Origin: Castellaniella daejeonensis | Lineage (GTDB): Bacteria > Pseudomonadota > Gammaproteobacteria > Burkholderiales > Burkholderiaceae_B | Assembly: GCF_039523555.1 (NCBI RefSeq) | Contig: NZ_BAAAFN010000013.1 | Coordinates: 1 to 64,000 of the forward strand | DNA length: 64,000 nt | Direction: 5' to 3' | Part shown: piece by piece, positions 10,320 through 19,194 of the stretch | Numbering within the stretch: the first letter of the stretch is position 1 | Layout: each line of letters starts with the position of its first letter | The notes under the pieces: generated by a model | Databases searched by the model: none | The model's input: only the letters and a program-made list of their open reading frames with translations | Told to the model about the DNA's origin: nothing | Program-made: the position numbers and the translations under genes

Positions 10320-10590
10320 GGATTTCTCCATTGGTTCGCCAGGAAAAACCGGGCCAACCCGCCAAGGGCCGGGTGTGCCTGCCTTCCTGAGACATTGCGA
10401 CGTGAAAAGGCAATTCTTTCAGAATGTCACTAGTATCTGCCAGTTCTGGCCGGGACGCCATCCATGGTACGCAGGGACCCATGTGCATCGGCGCGCCGGC
10501 TGCCTGTGTGCGGTTCGGCACGCGCTGCGGCGCCCAGGCACGCAGCTTGCCGCTGCATGGGCACCGATTGACCGAATGGGGAGAAACGCC

Positions 10591-10776
10591 ATGCAGGCTA
10601 AATCGAAAGCGCAGCAGCAGGCGGCGGGAATTGCTTTGGCCGCCAAGCGCGGCGACAAGAAGGTCGGCGAACTCAAGGGCGCTTCCAAGTCCATGTATGA
10701 ATCCATGGATGAAAAGGAGTTGCAGGAACTGGCCGAGACCGAAACGCGCGACAAACCCAAGCACAAGGGAAACTGA
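10591..10776 (+). CDS. DUF3008-family small protein
   Basis: 61 aa, highly charged. Matches the conserved pattern of DUF3008 (AKSKAQQQAAG.ALAAKRG, then ELKGASKSMYESM.EKELQELA, ending in a basic tail). Function unknown; members are small, soluble and often found beside stress genes. GGGGAGAAACGCC gives a good ribosome-binding site. The next gene starts two bases after the stop, so the pair is an operon. The 259 bases upstream, shared with the divergent HD-GYP gene, contain no other gene. Confidence 0.8.
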   Translation: MQAKSKAQQQAAGIALAAKRGDKKVGELKGASKSMYESMDEKELQELAETETRDKPKHKGN

Positions 10777-10777
10777 G

Positions 10778-11374
10778 ATGTCCGTGATCGTGGCCGCCAA
10801 ATTCGACACATTCCCCGAGGCGGAACGCGCGGTCGGGACACTGCACACACAAGGATTCCGCAGCGAGGACATCTCGACCTTCTACATCGATGGACAGACG
10901 CTGGCGGATTCGCACGAAAGCGATCCCGGCCCCAGGCCGCGTGAGTGGGGCACCGTGACCGCCGCCTTCGGCCTGGGACTGGCCTGCGCGGCCATCGGCG
11001 GCCTCCTGGGCTGGCAGCTCACGCACATCGGCATGATCGCAATCGCGGGGGCGGGAACGGGTGCCTATGTGGCTTCGCTCTGGGGCGCCTTGTGGGTGAC
11101 GGGCCGGCGCGCCCGCGCCTACGAGCGGCGCCGCGCCCGCGAACGCGCGCAGGCACCACCCAGTGTCCACGGCCCTGGCGCCCTGCTGGTCCTGCACGTC
11201 GAACCGGAGCGCGAGGCGGAAGCCTGCGCCTTGTTGCGTGCGGCTGGCGGCCACAGCCCCGGCCGGGCCAGGGGCCGCTGGCGCGACGGCAAATGGGAGG
11301 ACCTCGATCTTCCCGAGCATCGTGCCCCCCGCGACGAGCCGCCCTCCGTCCCAGTGGCGGGGACCCGGGAATAA
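10778..11374 (+). CDS. Predicted membrane protein of unknown function, general-stress-like N-terminus
   Basis: 198 aa. The first ~40 residues (SVIVAAKFDTFPEAERAVGTL...GF..EDIS.FY) look like the small alpha/beta domain found at the start of bacterial general-stress-type membrane proteins. Two adjacent hydrophobic segments follow (about 55-75 and 82-105), then an Arg-rich stretch and a second alpha/beta segment (LLVLHVEPEREAEACALLRAAGG). The protein probably sits in the inner membrane with both ends in the cytoplasm. It follows the DUF3008 gene by one base. The family is not firmly identified. Confidence 0.7.
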   Translation: MSVIVAAKFDTFPEAERAVGTLHTQGFRSEDISTFYIDGQTLADSHESDPGPRPREWGTVTAAFGLGLACAAIGGLLGWQLTHIGMIAIAGAGTGAYVASLWGALWVTGRRARAYERRRARERAQAPPSVHGPGALLVLHVEPEREAEACALLRAAGGHSPGRARGRWRDGKWEDLDLPEHRAPRDEPPSVPVAGTRE

Positions 11375-11378
11375 CGCC

Positions 11379-11780
11379 CTACATGACCTGCAGGTCGTAG
11401 TTGACGCTGCGCACGCCCGGCACCTGCCGGGCGGCCTGGACGGCCCTTTGTGCCGTGGCCCGGCTGTCGACCATCCCCCTCAGGGTAACAATCCCATCCA
11501 GGGTGCCGACCTGCAGGCTCGAATCGCGCAGGCCCGGTACGGACGACACCGCACTGATGACATTGGCATTGATGACGGCATCCTGATTGTTCACCACCAT
11601 CACACCGCTTTCCGTGCCCTGGTAGCGACCCTGGTAGTGACCCTGGTTCGTTACCGTCATGTCGCCGGGCTCGTCGCCGGATACATTTTCATAAGGCGAG
11701 TGCCGCGGCGAAACGCACGCCGCAAGCATCAAGGCCGAAGCGGTCAGGGTCAGGGCCGGCAAGAGTCTGTTGTGGTTCAT
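11379..11780 (-). CDS. BON-domain lipoprotein
   Basis: 133 aa. The signal peptide ends in a lipobox (L-M-L-A-A-C, Cys about 22), so it is probably lipidated and exported. The C-terminal ~70 residues form a BON domain (VISAVSSVPGLRDSSLQV...GIVTLRGMVDSRATAQRAVQAARQVPGVRSVNYDLQV), a fold linked to phospholipid or envelope binding in OsmY/DolP-type proteins. ATG 11780 is chosen because the signal peptide begins there; the open frame extends upstream without homology. It converges on the preceding membrane-protein gene, the stops being five bases apart. Confidence 0.85.
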   Translation of the reverse strand: MNHNRLLPALTLTASALMLAACVSPRHSPYENVSGDEPGDMTVTNQGHYQGRYQGTESGVMVVNNQDAVINANVISAVSSVPGLRDSSLQVGTLDGIVTLRGMVDSRATAQRAVQAARQVPGVRSVNYDLQVM

Positions 11781-11974
11781 GGCGATCTCCGTCGAAATTG
11801 GAAGGGAGCCCTGCAACGGGCCTGCGCCCACAGCAGCAAGCCGCATGCCGGGAACCCTGGATCGAGCCGCGAAAACCCGCGCCACGCATATCCGCCATGT
11901 TGCGCCCGGTGTATCCTTCACTCATCCGCACTGCATCAGGCCCGGACATCCGTTCGTTGCGCAAGCCGGAGTGA

Positions 11975-13393
11975 ATGCGTATGAAGCTCAGTTTCCTTGG
12001 CGCCGCCCGCGAGGTCACCGGCTCGTGTTTCCTGGTGGAAACCGCCGATACCCGATTCCTGGTGGATTGCGGCATGATCCAGGGGGGCCGCGAGGCGGAA
12101 GCCCGCAACCGCAAGCCTTTCGCATTCGATCCGGCGCGCATCGATTTCGTCCTGCTCACCCATGCCCACATCGACCATAGCGGCCTGCTGCCCAAGCTCG
12201 TTCGGTCAGGCTTCAAGGGGCAGATCCACACCACAGGGGCCACCGCCGAGCTGCTCGAAGTGATGCTGCCAGACAGCGCGCACATCCAGGAAACCGATGC
12301 GCTGCGCGCAGCCCGGCATGCCAGGGGAAAACGCCCCGCACCGCCGATCTACACCCGCGAAGACGCGCAGGAATGCCTGCGGCAGGTGCGCCCTGTCGGC
12401 TACGACCGGGAATTCGCGCCGTGCTCCCAGGTGAAGTGCCGGTTTCGCGACGCCGGGCACATTCTCGGATCCGCCATCATCGAGATATCGGTCGCCGAGC
12501 ATGGCCGCACCACCCGGCTGGTATTCAGCGGCGACCTGGGACACCCGGGACGGCCGATCCTGCGCGACCCCACGCCGATCCAGGAGGCCGACATCCTGGT
12601 GATGGAATCCACCTACGGCGATCGCCTGCATCAGGACCAGCAGGCCACCGAGGAAGAGATGATCGCCATCGTGCAGCGGACACTGTCCGAGCGTGGCGGC
12701 AACGTCATCATGCCGGCGTTCGCCGTGGGCCGTACCCAGCAGGTGCTCTACCACCTGCACCGCTTCGTGTGCGAAGGGCGCCTCCGGCGCCCCCAGATAT
12801 TCGTCGATTCGCCGATGGCGACTGAAGTCACCCGCATCACGCGCCGACACCTGGAACTCTTCGACGAAGAGGCCCGGCGCCTGACGGGCTGGCACGAACG
12901 GGGCGCCGATATTCCCTATCTGCATTTCACCGCCAGCGTGGAAGAATCCATGGCGCTGAACCAGATCCGCTCCGGGGCCATCATCATTTCCGCCAGCGGC
13001 ATGTGCGATGCCGGACGCATCCGCCACCACCTGCGGCACAACCTGCCACGCCGCGAATGCAGCGTGCTGATCTCCGGTTTTCAGGCGCAGGGCACGCTTG
13101 GCCGGCGCCTGGTCGATGGCGCCAAACGGGTCCGCCTGTTCGGTGAAGACATCCCCGTGCGCGCCGGGATCCGCAGTATCGAAGGCCTTTCCGCACACGC
13201 CGACCAGGCCGCCCTGCTGAATTGGGCAAGACACTTCAGCCGGCCGCCCGCACGCACTTTCGTGGTGCATGGCGAGCCACAAGCAGCCCAGGCGCTGGCC
13301 GAGCGGCTGCAGCACACGCTGGGCTGGCGGACAGCGATCCCGGAACACGGCGAGGCGGTGCATTGGCCGGATCTTGCCCGGGAACGTGCATGA
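11975..13393 (+). CDS. MBL-fold beta-CASP RNA-processing hydrolase
   Basis: 472 aa. Metallo-beta-lactamase domain with HAHIDH at about 63-68 as the zinc-binding core, a conserved GHILGSA histidine and GDLG aspartate, an inserted beta-CASP domain (about 210-350) and a C-terminal Zn-dependent RNA-hydrolase segment (SGFQAQGTLGR..., SAHAD). Family members are exonuclease-like RNA hydrolases related to RNase J and CPSF-73. A second ATG two codons in (11981) is an alternative start. The P-type ATPase gene follows after 60 bases on the same strand. Confidence 0.9.
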   Translation: MRMKLSFLGAAREVTGSCFLVETADTRFLVDCGMIQGGREAEARNRKPFAFDPARIDFVLLTHAHIDHSGLLPKLVRSGFKGQIHTTGATAELLEVMLPDSAHIQETDALRAARHARGKRPAPPIYTREDAQECLRQVRPVGYDREFAPCSQVKCRFRDAGHILGSAIIEISVAEHGRTTRLVFSGDLGHPGRPILRDPTPIQEADILVMESTYGDRLHQDQQATEEEMIAIVQRTLSERGGNVIMPAFAVGRTQQVLYHLHRFVCEGRLRRPQIFVDSPMATEVTRITRRHLELFDEEARRLTGWHERGADIPYLHFTASVEESMALNQIRSGAIIISASGMCDAGRIRHHLRHNLPRRECSVLISGFQAQGTLGRRLVDGAKRVRLFGEDIPVRAGIRSIEGLSAHADQAALLNWARHFSRPPARTFVVHGEPQAAQALAERLQHTLGWRTAIPEHGEAVHWPDLARERA

Positions 13394-13453
13394 CAACCCA
13401 GCCATAACCACCACGCAGCAAGGCCGAAGCATCGGCACGACGGAGAATCCACG

Positions 13454-15979
13454 ATGAACGTGCCCCATGGCGCCCCCAGGTCGGGACTCGATCCTGCCGA
13501 GGTGGCGCACCGCCTTGCAACCGACGGACCGAACGAGCTGCCACGCCCGCCGCGCCGCACCGCCAGGCGCATCCTGCTCGAAATAGCCCGCGAGCCGATG
13601 TTCCAGCTGCTTGGCCTGGCCGTGTTCATCTATCTGCTTCTTGGAGACCATGCCGAAGCCGGCATGCTGCTGGCATTCCTCCTGATCATCATCGCAATCA
13701 CGCTGATCCAGGAGTGGCGTACGGAAAGAGTGCTCGAGACATTGCGCGACATGACCAGCCCCCGCGCCCTGGTGTGGCGAGACGGGCAGCAGCAAAGGAT
13801 CGCAGGCCGGGATCTCGTGCAGGGCGATCTGATCGAACTCGCCGAAGGCGACCGCGTACCGGCCGACGCGCAACTGCTGGAAGTCAACGACCTGTCCGTG
13901 GACGAATCCCTGCTGAGCGGGGAATCGCTGTCGATCGCCAAGGCACCTGCGGCGCAGGTCTACGCAGGGACGATGGTGGTCGCAGGCCGCGCCATTGCGC
14001 AAGTGACGGCGACGGGTGCGCGCAGCGAAATCGGACGCATCGGAACGGTGCTTGGCGCTCTGGAAGTCGAACGGACGCCCCTGCAACTGCAGACGCGTCA
14101 GCTCGTGCGCTGGTTCTCCTGGCTTGGCCTGGCAGTGAGCCTGGCCGTCGGACTGCTCTTCGTCTGGACCCGGGGCGACTGGCTGGGGGGAACGCTGGCC
14201 GGCATCACGATGGCCATGTCCCTGCTTCCCCAGGAATTCCTGCTGATCCTGACCGTGTTCATGGCCATGGGAGCCTGGCGTTTGTCGCAGCGCCGCGTCC
14301 TGACCCGGCGCGCGTCCGCCATCGAAACACTGGGCGCCGCCACGGTGCTGTGCACGGACAAGACCGGCACGCTGACCCGGAACCAGATGGCGATCGAGGC
14401 CCTGGTCCGCTTCACCCCGAATGGGCCATTGAAGTGGTCCCGCGGCGACAGGCTGGACGAAGCCTCTCAGGCCTTGCTGCGATGCGGCACGCTGGCCAGC
14501 GAGCAGGAACCCTTCGATCCGATGGAACGCGCCTTCCATGCCCTGGCCAGCACATGCATCGAACCTGTTCCCGCCAGCTGGCATCTGGCGCATGAATACA
14601 GCCTGAGCCCGGACCTGCCCGCCATGACCCATGTCTGGCGCGCCGACGGCCGCTCCAGCCATGTGGTGGCGGCAAAGGGCGCGCCGGAGAGCATCGCGCG
14701 CCTGTGCCGGTTGTCGGAGGAGCACCAGCGCCAGGTGCTGGCCGAGGCAGGCAATCTGGCCGACCAGGGCATGCGCGTGCTGGGCATCGCCACGGCCGAC
14801 TTCCAGGGCACCGACTGGCCGGCCGACCAGCACGGCTTCGATTTCCGGCTGCTCGGCCTCGTGGCGCTGGCCGATCCGATCCGCGACAACATCCCCAGGG
14901 CAATCGAAGAATGCCGGCGTGCGGGAATTCGTGTGGTGATGGTCACCGGAGACCACCCCGGCACAGCCCGGGCCATCGCACGCCAGGCCGGGCTCGACGC
15001 AGAGGCGGGGTTGATGCTGGGCAAGGATGTCGCCGCATCGAGCGACGAGGCGCTGCGCCGCAGCGTTGCCGCCACGACCTTGTTTGCCCGTGTGACGCCG
15101 CACCAGAAACTGCGCATCGTGCAGGCGCTGAAGGCCAATGGCGAAGTCGTGGCCATGACTGGGGACGGCGTCAACGATGCGCCTTCCCTCAAGGCAGCCC
15201 ACATTGGCATCGCCATGGGAGGACGAGGCACCGACGTGGCGCGAGAGGCTTCCTCGCTGGTACTGCTGGATGACGATTTCGAAGCACTGGTGCAGTCCAT
15301 TCGGCTGGGCCGGCGCATCTATGACAATCTGCGCAAGGCCATGCGCTTCGTCTTCGCTGTCCACGTCCCCATTGCCGGGCTGGCGCTCATCCCCCTGCTG
15401 ACCGGCTGGACGCTGCTGCTCTTTCCCATGCACATCGCGTTCCTGGAAATCATCATCGACCCGGTCTGCTCCATCGTCTTCGAAGCCGAGGAAGAAGAGC
15501 GCGACGTCATGAACCGGCCGCCGCGAGATTCGGCGGCCCCCCTGTTCTCGGCGGGCATGATCGCGCAGAGCCTGGTGCAGGGCGCCCTGGTGCTGCTGAT
15601 GGTGGGCCTGTTCTACTGGGGCTTGCTCCAGAACGGCGAGCCCGAGCCAGTAGCCCGTGCCGCCGCATTCATTGCACTCGTCAGTGCAAACACAGCCCTG
15701 GCGCTGGCAAACCGCTCATCAAGCCCCAGCCTGAAGGCGGCCCTGCGCATGGGCAACCATGCCATGGGGGGAATGATCCTGATCACCGCGATCCTGCTCG
15801 CGACGGTGATCGGCGTTGCCCCGCTGCGCCAGTTGTTCGGATTCGAAATCCCCGGCCTGCCCACCATCATCGTAGCTGCCGGCATCGGCGCCATCGGGCT
15901 ATCCTTGTTACTGGCCTACAAGGCAGTCATGTCCAGGATCGGACTGTTCCCAACAGCCTCGCGCCACGAAAGCCCTTGA
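13454..15979 (+). CDS. P-type cation-transporting ATPase (P2-like)
   Basis: 841 aa. Conserved machinery is complete: LSGES in the actuator domain (154-158), phosphorylation site DKTGT (302-306), KGAPE in the nucleotide-binding domain, MTGDGVNDAP (about 568-577), and membrane helices in M1-M4 and M5-M10 positions. It pumps a cation across the inner membrane using ATP. The ion-binding TM4 motif reads LLPQEFLL (257-264) rather than the PEEFP or PEGLP usual in this group, so ion specificity is uncertain. A GGAG site lies eight bases before the ATG. Confidence 0.9.
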   Translation: MNVPHGAPRSGLDPAEVAHRLATDGPNELPRPPRRTARRILLEIAREPMFQLLGLAVFIYLLLGDHAEAGMLLAFLLIIIAITLIQEWRTERVLETLRDMTSPRALVWRDGQQQRIAGRDLVQGDLIELAEGDRVPADAQLLEVNDLSVDESLLSGESLSIAKAPAAQVYAGTMVVAGRAIAQVTATGARSEIGRIGTVLGALEVERTPLQLQTRQLVRWFSWLGLAVSLAVGLLFVWTRGDWLGGTLAGITMAMSLLPQEFLLILTVFMAMGAWRLSQRRVLTRRASAIETLGAATVLCTDKTGTLTRNQMAIEALVRFTPNGPLKWSRGDRLDEASQALLRCGTLASEQEPFDPMERAFHALASTCIEPVPASWHLAHEYSLSPDLPAMTHVWRADGRSSHVVAAKGAPESIARLCRLSEEHQRQVLAEAGNLADQGMRVLGIATADFQGTDWPADQHGFDFRLLGLVALADPIRDNIPRAIEECRRAGIRVVMVTGDHPGTARAIARQAGLDAEAGLMLGKDVAASSDEALRRSVAATTLFARVTPHQKLRIVQALKANGEVVAMTGDGVNDAPSLKAAHIGIAMGGRGTDVAREASSLVLLDDDFEALVQSIRLGRRIYDNLRKAMRFVFAVHVPIAGLALIPLLTGWTLLLFPMHIAFLEIIIDPVCSIVFEAEEEERDVMNRPPRDSAAPLFSAGMIAQSLVQGALVLLMVGLFYWGLLQNGEPEPVARAAAFIALVSANTALALANRSSSPSLKAALRMGNHAMGGMILITAILLATVIGVAPLRQLFGFEIPGLPTIIVAAGIGAIGLSLLLAYKAVMSRIGLFPTASRHESP

Positions 15980-16003
15980 AACCGCACATCCCAGGCAAAT
16001 GAA

Positions 16004-16951
16004 ATGAGCGACGTCCCCACCATGAAACCCTCGCCGCCCGACAGCATCCCCGAGCCGCAGCCCGGATGCCCCGGGGGCCCCGCCATGAATCCCCCGCTGA
16101 GCGAGGCCGAACGCCTGCGTGCCATCCTCGAATCGCCCGCGTACCGGCTCGCGTACGAGGACATGGAACTGCTCACCCAGAAGGACTTGCGCCCCCTGCG
16201 CCTGCAGCTCGAGTTGCTCAAGCCAGAGCGCGTCCTGGGCGAACAGGACGTGCATTCGACCGTGGTGGTCTTCGGCAGCGCGCGCATCCACGATGCCGCC
16301 ACCGCACGCAACCGGCTCGCGGACCTGGAACGGCAAAAATCCCTGGCGGCAGGGAATCCGGCGCTGGAGCGGGCCCTGTCCCAGGCACGGCGCCGCCTGG
16401 AGCAGGCCCGGTACTACGAGGAAGCACGGCGCTTCGCGCAATTGATCTCGGCGCGGTTCCAGCAGGCAAAACGCTGCGATTTCGTCGTCGTCACCGGTGG
16501 CGGGCCGGGCATCATGGAAGCCGCCAACCGTGGCGCGTACGAGGCGGGCGCGCGTTCGATCGGGTTGAACATCACCCTGCCCCACGAGCAGGCGCCCAAT
16601 CCCTACATCACGCCGGAACTGGCATTCCGCTTTCACTATTTCGCCCTGCGCAAGATGCATTTCCTGATCCATGCGCGCGGCCTGGTCGCCTTTCCGGGCG
16701 GCTATGGCACGCTGGACGAACTGTTCGAAGTGCTGACCCTGATCCAGACCGGCAAGATGACCCCGATTCCCGTGGTTCTCGTCGGCCGCGCATTCTGGCG
16801 CCGCGCCATCGATTTCGACTACCTGATCGACGAGGGCTACATCGCGCCCGAGGACATCGCCCTGTTCGATTTCGCCGACGACGCCGAGGAAATCATCGCC
16901 GCCCTGGCCCGCTTCTATTCGGACGCCTCGCAGGAAACCCCTGGCCCATGA
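16004..16951 (+). CDS. LOG-family (TIGR00730-like) nucleotide-monophosphate phosphoribohydrolase homologue
   Basis: 315 aa. A Rossmann-like domain carries the signature FPGGYGTLDELFEVLT preceded by VVTGGGPGIMEAANRGAYEAG, the two conserved blocks of the LOG/YgdH-type family. Relatives remove ribose-5-phosphate from nucleoside monophosphates or act in cytokinin activation. The ~100-residue N-terminal extension with a coiled stretch (about 105-145) resembles the longer bacterial type. It starts 24 bases after the ATPase stop, so co-transcription is likely. ATGs at 16022 and 16084 are alternative starts. Confidence 0.85.
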   Translation: MSDVPTMKPSPPDSIPEPQPGCPGGPAMNPPLSEAERLRAILESPAYRLAYEDMELLTQKDLRPLRLQLELLKPERVLGEQDVHSTVVVFGSARIHDAATARNRLADLERQKSLAAGNPALERALSQARRRLEQARYYEEARRFAQLISARFQQAKRCDFVVVTGGGPGIMEAANRGAYEAGARSIGLNITLPHEQAPNPYITPELAFRFHYFALRKMHFLIHARGLVAFPGGYGTLDELFEVLTLIQTGKMTPIPVVLVGRAFWRRAIDFDYLIDEGYIAPEDIALFDFADDAEEIIAALARFYSDASQETPGP

Positions 16952-16993
16952 CCCTGGCGGCCCATCGGCCCTGAAGCACTGGCAGCAAGCCGC

Positions 16994-17812
16994 CTAACGG
17001 CCCCGCAGCCGCACGGTCAGGCTTTGCGCCGCTGTACCGACCGGCCCGCGAACATCGCTCAGGACCGAGAACGTCTCGCCCAGGCCCGTCGGGCCAAAGC
17101 TGACGCGCGTGTCGAAGCCCACCCAGCCGGCCTCCGGCTGGCGCGTGAAATGGATGGACAAATCCACATTCGCGAAGAACACCGCGTTTGGATCCGCGCG
17201 TACCGCCAGCCCGTTGGCCGTATCGACCAGCTTCACGAAACCGGCCACCGGGGGATCGGACTCCCCCTCGACCAGCGGGTAAGGCGTGCGGATCCAGCTG
17301 CGCCCACGGCCCGGACGAGCGCCGGTTTCCCGGCGCGCTTCCAGCGACGCAATGAACCCGCCTTCCCAGATCGAAGAAAACGCCAGGGGGGGCATTTCTT
17401 CGGGCAGCGGCATCGGCGACCATTCGGAACCCTGCACCTGCGCCGTGTCGGTCGAAGCCAGGCGCCATATCCGGGCATGGATGCTGACCTGGTCCCCATG
17501 GCGCATGGTGGCCTCGATCAGCTCGATCGAGCGGCCCGGCCGCGCCATGCGGACATCGACGGTGAACGGACCGGAATGGATGACGCCCAGCACATCGAAC
17601 GACACCCGGGACACCAGCTTGTCGCTGGGCAGGCGGCGCTCCGCCTCGGCCAGGACCAGGCCGGAGGCGGCCGCCAGGTGCTGCTCGCCAGGCTGCCAGG
17701 CGCCCTGGGCGTGCAAAGTGGACAGGAACTCGGTTTCTCCGCGGCGTACGTAGAAGGCGTCCGGATAGGGCTCGCCAGCGTGACCGAGGTGCAGGTTCTG
17801 GGTGGTAGGCAT
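16994..17812 (-). CDS. TesB-like acyl-CoA thioesterase family protein
   Basis: 272 aa. Double-hotdog layout: N-terminal hotdog (PYPDAFYVRRGETEFLSTLHAQGAW... LVSRVSFDVLG..HSGPFTVDVRMARPGRSIELIEATM) and a C-terminal hotdog ending in a conserved GLGETFSVLSDVRGPVGTAAQSLTVR block. The family hydrolyses acyl-CoA thioesters; substrate length cannot be read. ATG 17812 is used because the N-terminal homology starts there; an extension to 17890 would overlap the divergent gene. It shares a short intergenic region with the divergent AlkX-like gene. Confidence 0.8.
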   Translation of the reverse strand: MPTTQNLHLGHAGEPYPDAFYVRRGETEFLSTLHAQGAWQPGEQHLAAASGLVLAEAERRLPSDKLVSRVSFDVLGVIHSGPFTVDVRMARPGRSIELIEATMRHGDQVSIHARIWRLASTDTAQVQGSEWSPMPLPEEMPPLAFSSIWEGGFIASLEARRETGARPGRGRSWIRTPYPLVEGESDPPVAGFVKLVDTANGLAVRADPNAVFFANVDLSIHFTRQPEAGWVGFDTRVSFGPTGLGETFSVLSDVRGPVGTAAQSLTVRLRGR

Positions 17813-17841
17813 GCGCAAGAGTATAGCGTCGGCAAGCCGCC

Positions 17842-19194
17842 ATGAGCGCACCACCCGGAACTGGCCCACGCCGCCAGCCCTCGTGCGCAACGGCGGGAAA
17901 AGCCGATAAACTGAAGGCCGATCCGACTCTTCACGCTTGCGCGAAACCTACCTTGCTTCTTGCTTCCCGGCCTGCACTTTCCATCACCCAGGCCCGCAAC
18001 CTGCAGCTCGCCGCCCAGGGTCTGCTGACGGCGCCCCGACGGCGAGCCACCCGGCAGGATCTGCTCCAATGCATCGAGCGCATGCATCTGCTGCAGATCG
18101 ACACCATCCACGTCGTGGCGCGCAGCCCGTACCTGGTGCTGTTTTCCCGGCTCGGCGCCTATCCGCCGGCATGGCTGGACGCAGCCCTGGCGGGGGGCTT
18201 GATCTTCGAAACCTGGGCGCACGAGGCGTGCTTCGCCCCCATGGCCGATGTGCTGCTGCATCGCAGCTACAACAGGCATGCTCGCGTTCATTGGGGCCTG
18301 AAGCGCGCGCAGGCGCACATCGCCAGCCATCGCCCCCAGCTGGATGCGCTGCTGGCCCATATCCACGCCCACGGCCCCGTCAAATCATCGGACTTCAAGC
18401 GCACCGACGGAAACGGCGGCGGCTGGTGGGGCTGGAAAGACGAAAAGCGGCTGCTCGAAACCCTGTTCGCCACCGGGGATCTCATGGTGGCCCGGCGCGA
18501 CAGATTCCAGCGCGTCTACGACCTGGCGCAACGCGTCTGCCCTGCCCTGCCGGACGCCCCGATGCCCGATGCCGCCGAGGTGCACCAGCATTTCATCGAG
18601 AAGGCGGTACTCGCCCTGGGCATTGCCCAGGCCGGCTGGATCAACGACTACTTTCGACAGAAGCCCCGCCTGAAGGACCATGACCTGGATCCGCTGGTGG
18701 CCCGCGGCGCACTGCAGCGCGTGGACGTCAAGGGATGGCACCGTCCGGGCTATGTACACCACCGGCACGCCGGCCTGCTGCAAAAGGCCATGGATGGCCG
18801 CTTGCGCGCCACCCACACCACGCTGCTGTCGCCTTTCGATCCGTTGGTATGGGACCGCGACCGCGCCTCGACGTTGTGGGGATTCGATTACCGGATCGAG
18901 TGCTATACGCCCGAAGAAAAACGCACCTACGGCTACTTCGTACTGCCCATCCTGCACCGGGGAAAGCTGGTGGGCCGGCTGGATGCCAAGGCGCACCGGA
19001 CACAAGGCGTGTTCGAGATCAAGGCCCTGTACGCAGAACAAGACCGTGTGTTGGACGATACCGCGTTGAGCGCCGTGGCCGGGGCAATCCAGCGCTGCGC
19101 ACACTGGCACGGCACACCCGAGGTGCGCGTGCAGCGCACGGAGCCCGCCGGCCTGCTGCCGCGGCTGCGGGACCAGCTCAGAGATACCGCCTGA
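17842..19194 (+). CDS. AlkX/YcaQ-like winged-helix DNA glycosylase
   Basis: 450 aa as drawn. Belongs to the HTH_42 family (AlkZ/YcaQ), winged-helix DNA glycosylases that remove bulky alkylated purines or unhook interstrand crosslinks. A Q-x-D motif (HLLQIDTIHVV, about 86-96) sits where the catalytic Gln-x-Gln/Gln-x-Asp residues lie in this family, matching the YcaQ type. Other family blocks: RSPYLVLFSRLG, ETWAHEACFAP, LLSPFDPLVWDR. The first ~37 residues are low-quality, and an in-frame TTG at 17953 or another downstream codon may be the true start. Its 3' end overlaps the convergent methyltransferase gene by 17 bases. Confidence 0.82.
   Translation: MSAPPGTGPRRQPSCATAGKADKLKADPTLHACAKPTLLLASRPALSITQARNLQLAAQGLLTAPRRRATRQDLLQCIERMHLLQIDTIHVVARSPYLVLFSRLGAYPPAWLDAALAGGLIFETWAHEACFAPMADVLLHRSYNRHARVHWGLKRAQAHIASHRPQLDALLAHIHAHGPVKSSDFKRTDGNGGGWWGWKDEKRLLETLFATGDLMVARRDRFQRVYDLAQRVCPALPDAPMPDAAEVHQHFIEKAVLALGIAQAGWINDYFRQKPRLKDHDLDPLVARGALQRVDVKGWHRPGYVHHRHAGLLQKAMDGRLRATHTTLLSPFDPLVWDRDRASTLWGFDYRIECYTPEEKRTYGYFVLPILHRGKLVGRLDAKAHRTQGVFEIKALYAEQDRVLDDTALSAVAGAIQRCAHWHGTPEVRVQRTEPAGLLPRLRDQLRDTA

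Noticed and set aside
7680..10433. 917-codon open frame on the plus strand opposite the HD-GYP gene
   Set aside because: It mirrors the HD-GYP gene; composition is typical of the antisense of a GC-rich gene and it contains no recognisable domain.
11781..11974. Search for an FNR/ANR box (TTGAT-N4-ATCAA) between the BON and RNA-hydrolase genes
   Set aside because: No match found, so low-oxygen control of this cluster is not supported by a visible site.
12206..15433. 1075-codon open frame on the minus strand opposite the RNA hydrolase and P-type ATPase
   Set aside because: Both plus-strand genes carry full catalytic motifs; the antisense product is a His/Gln/Gly-rich shadow spanning two unrelated genes.
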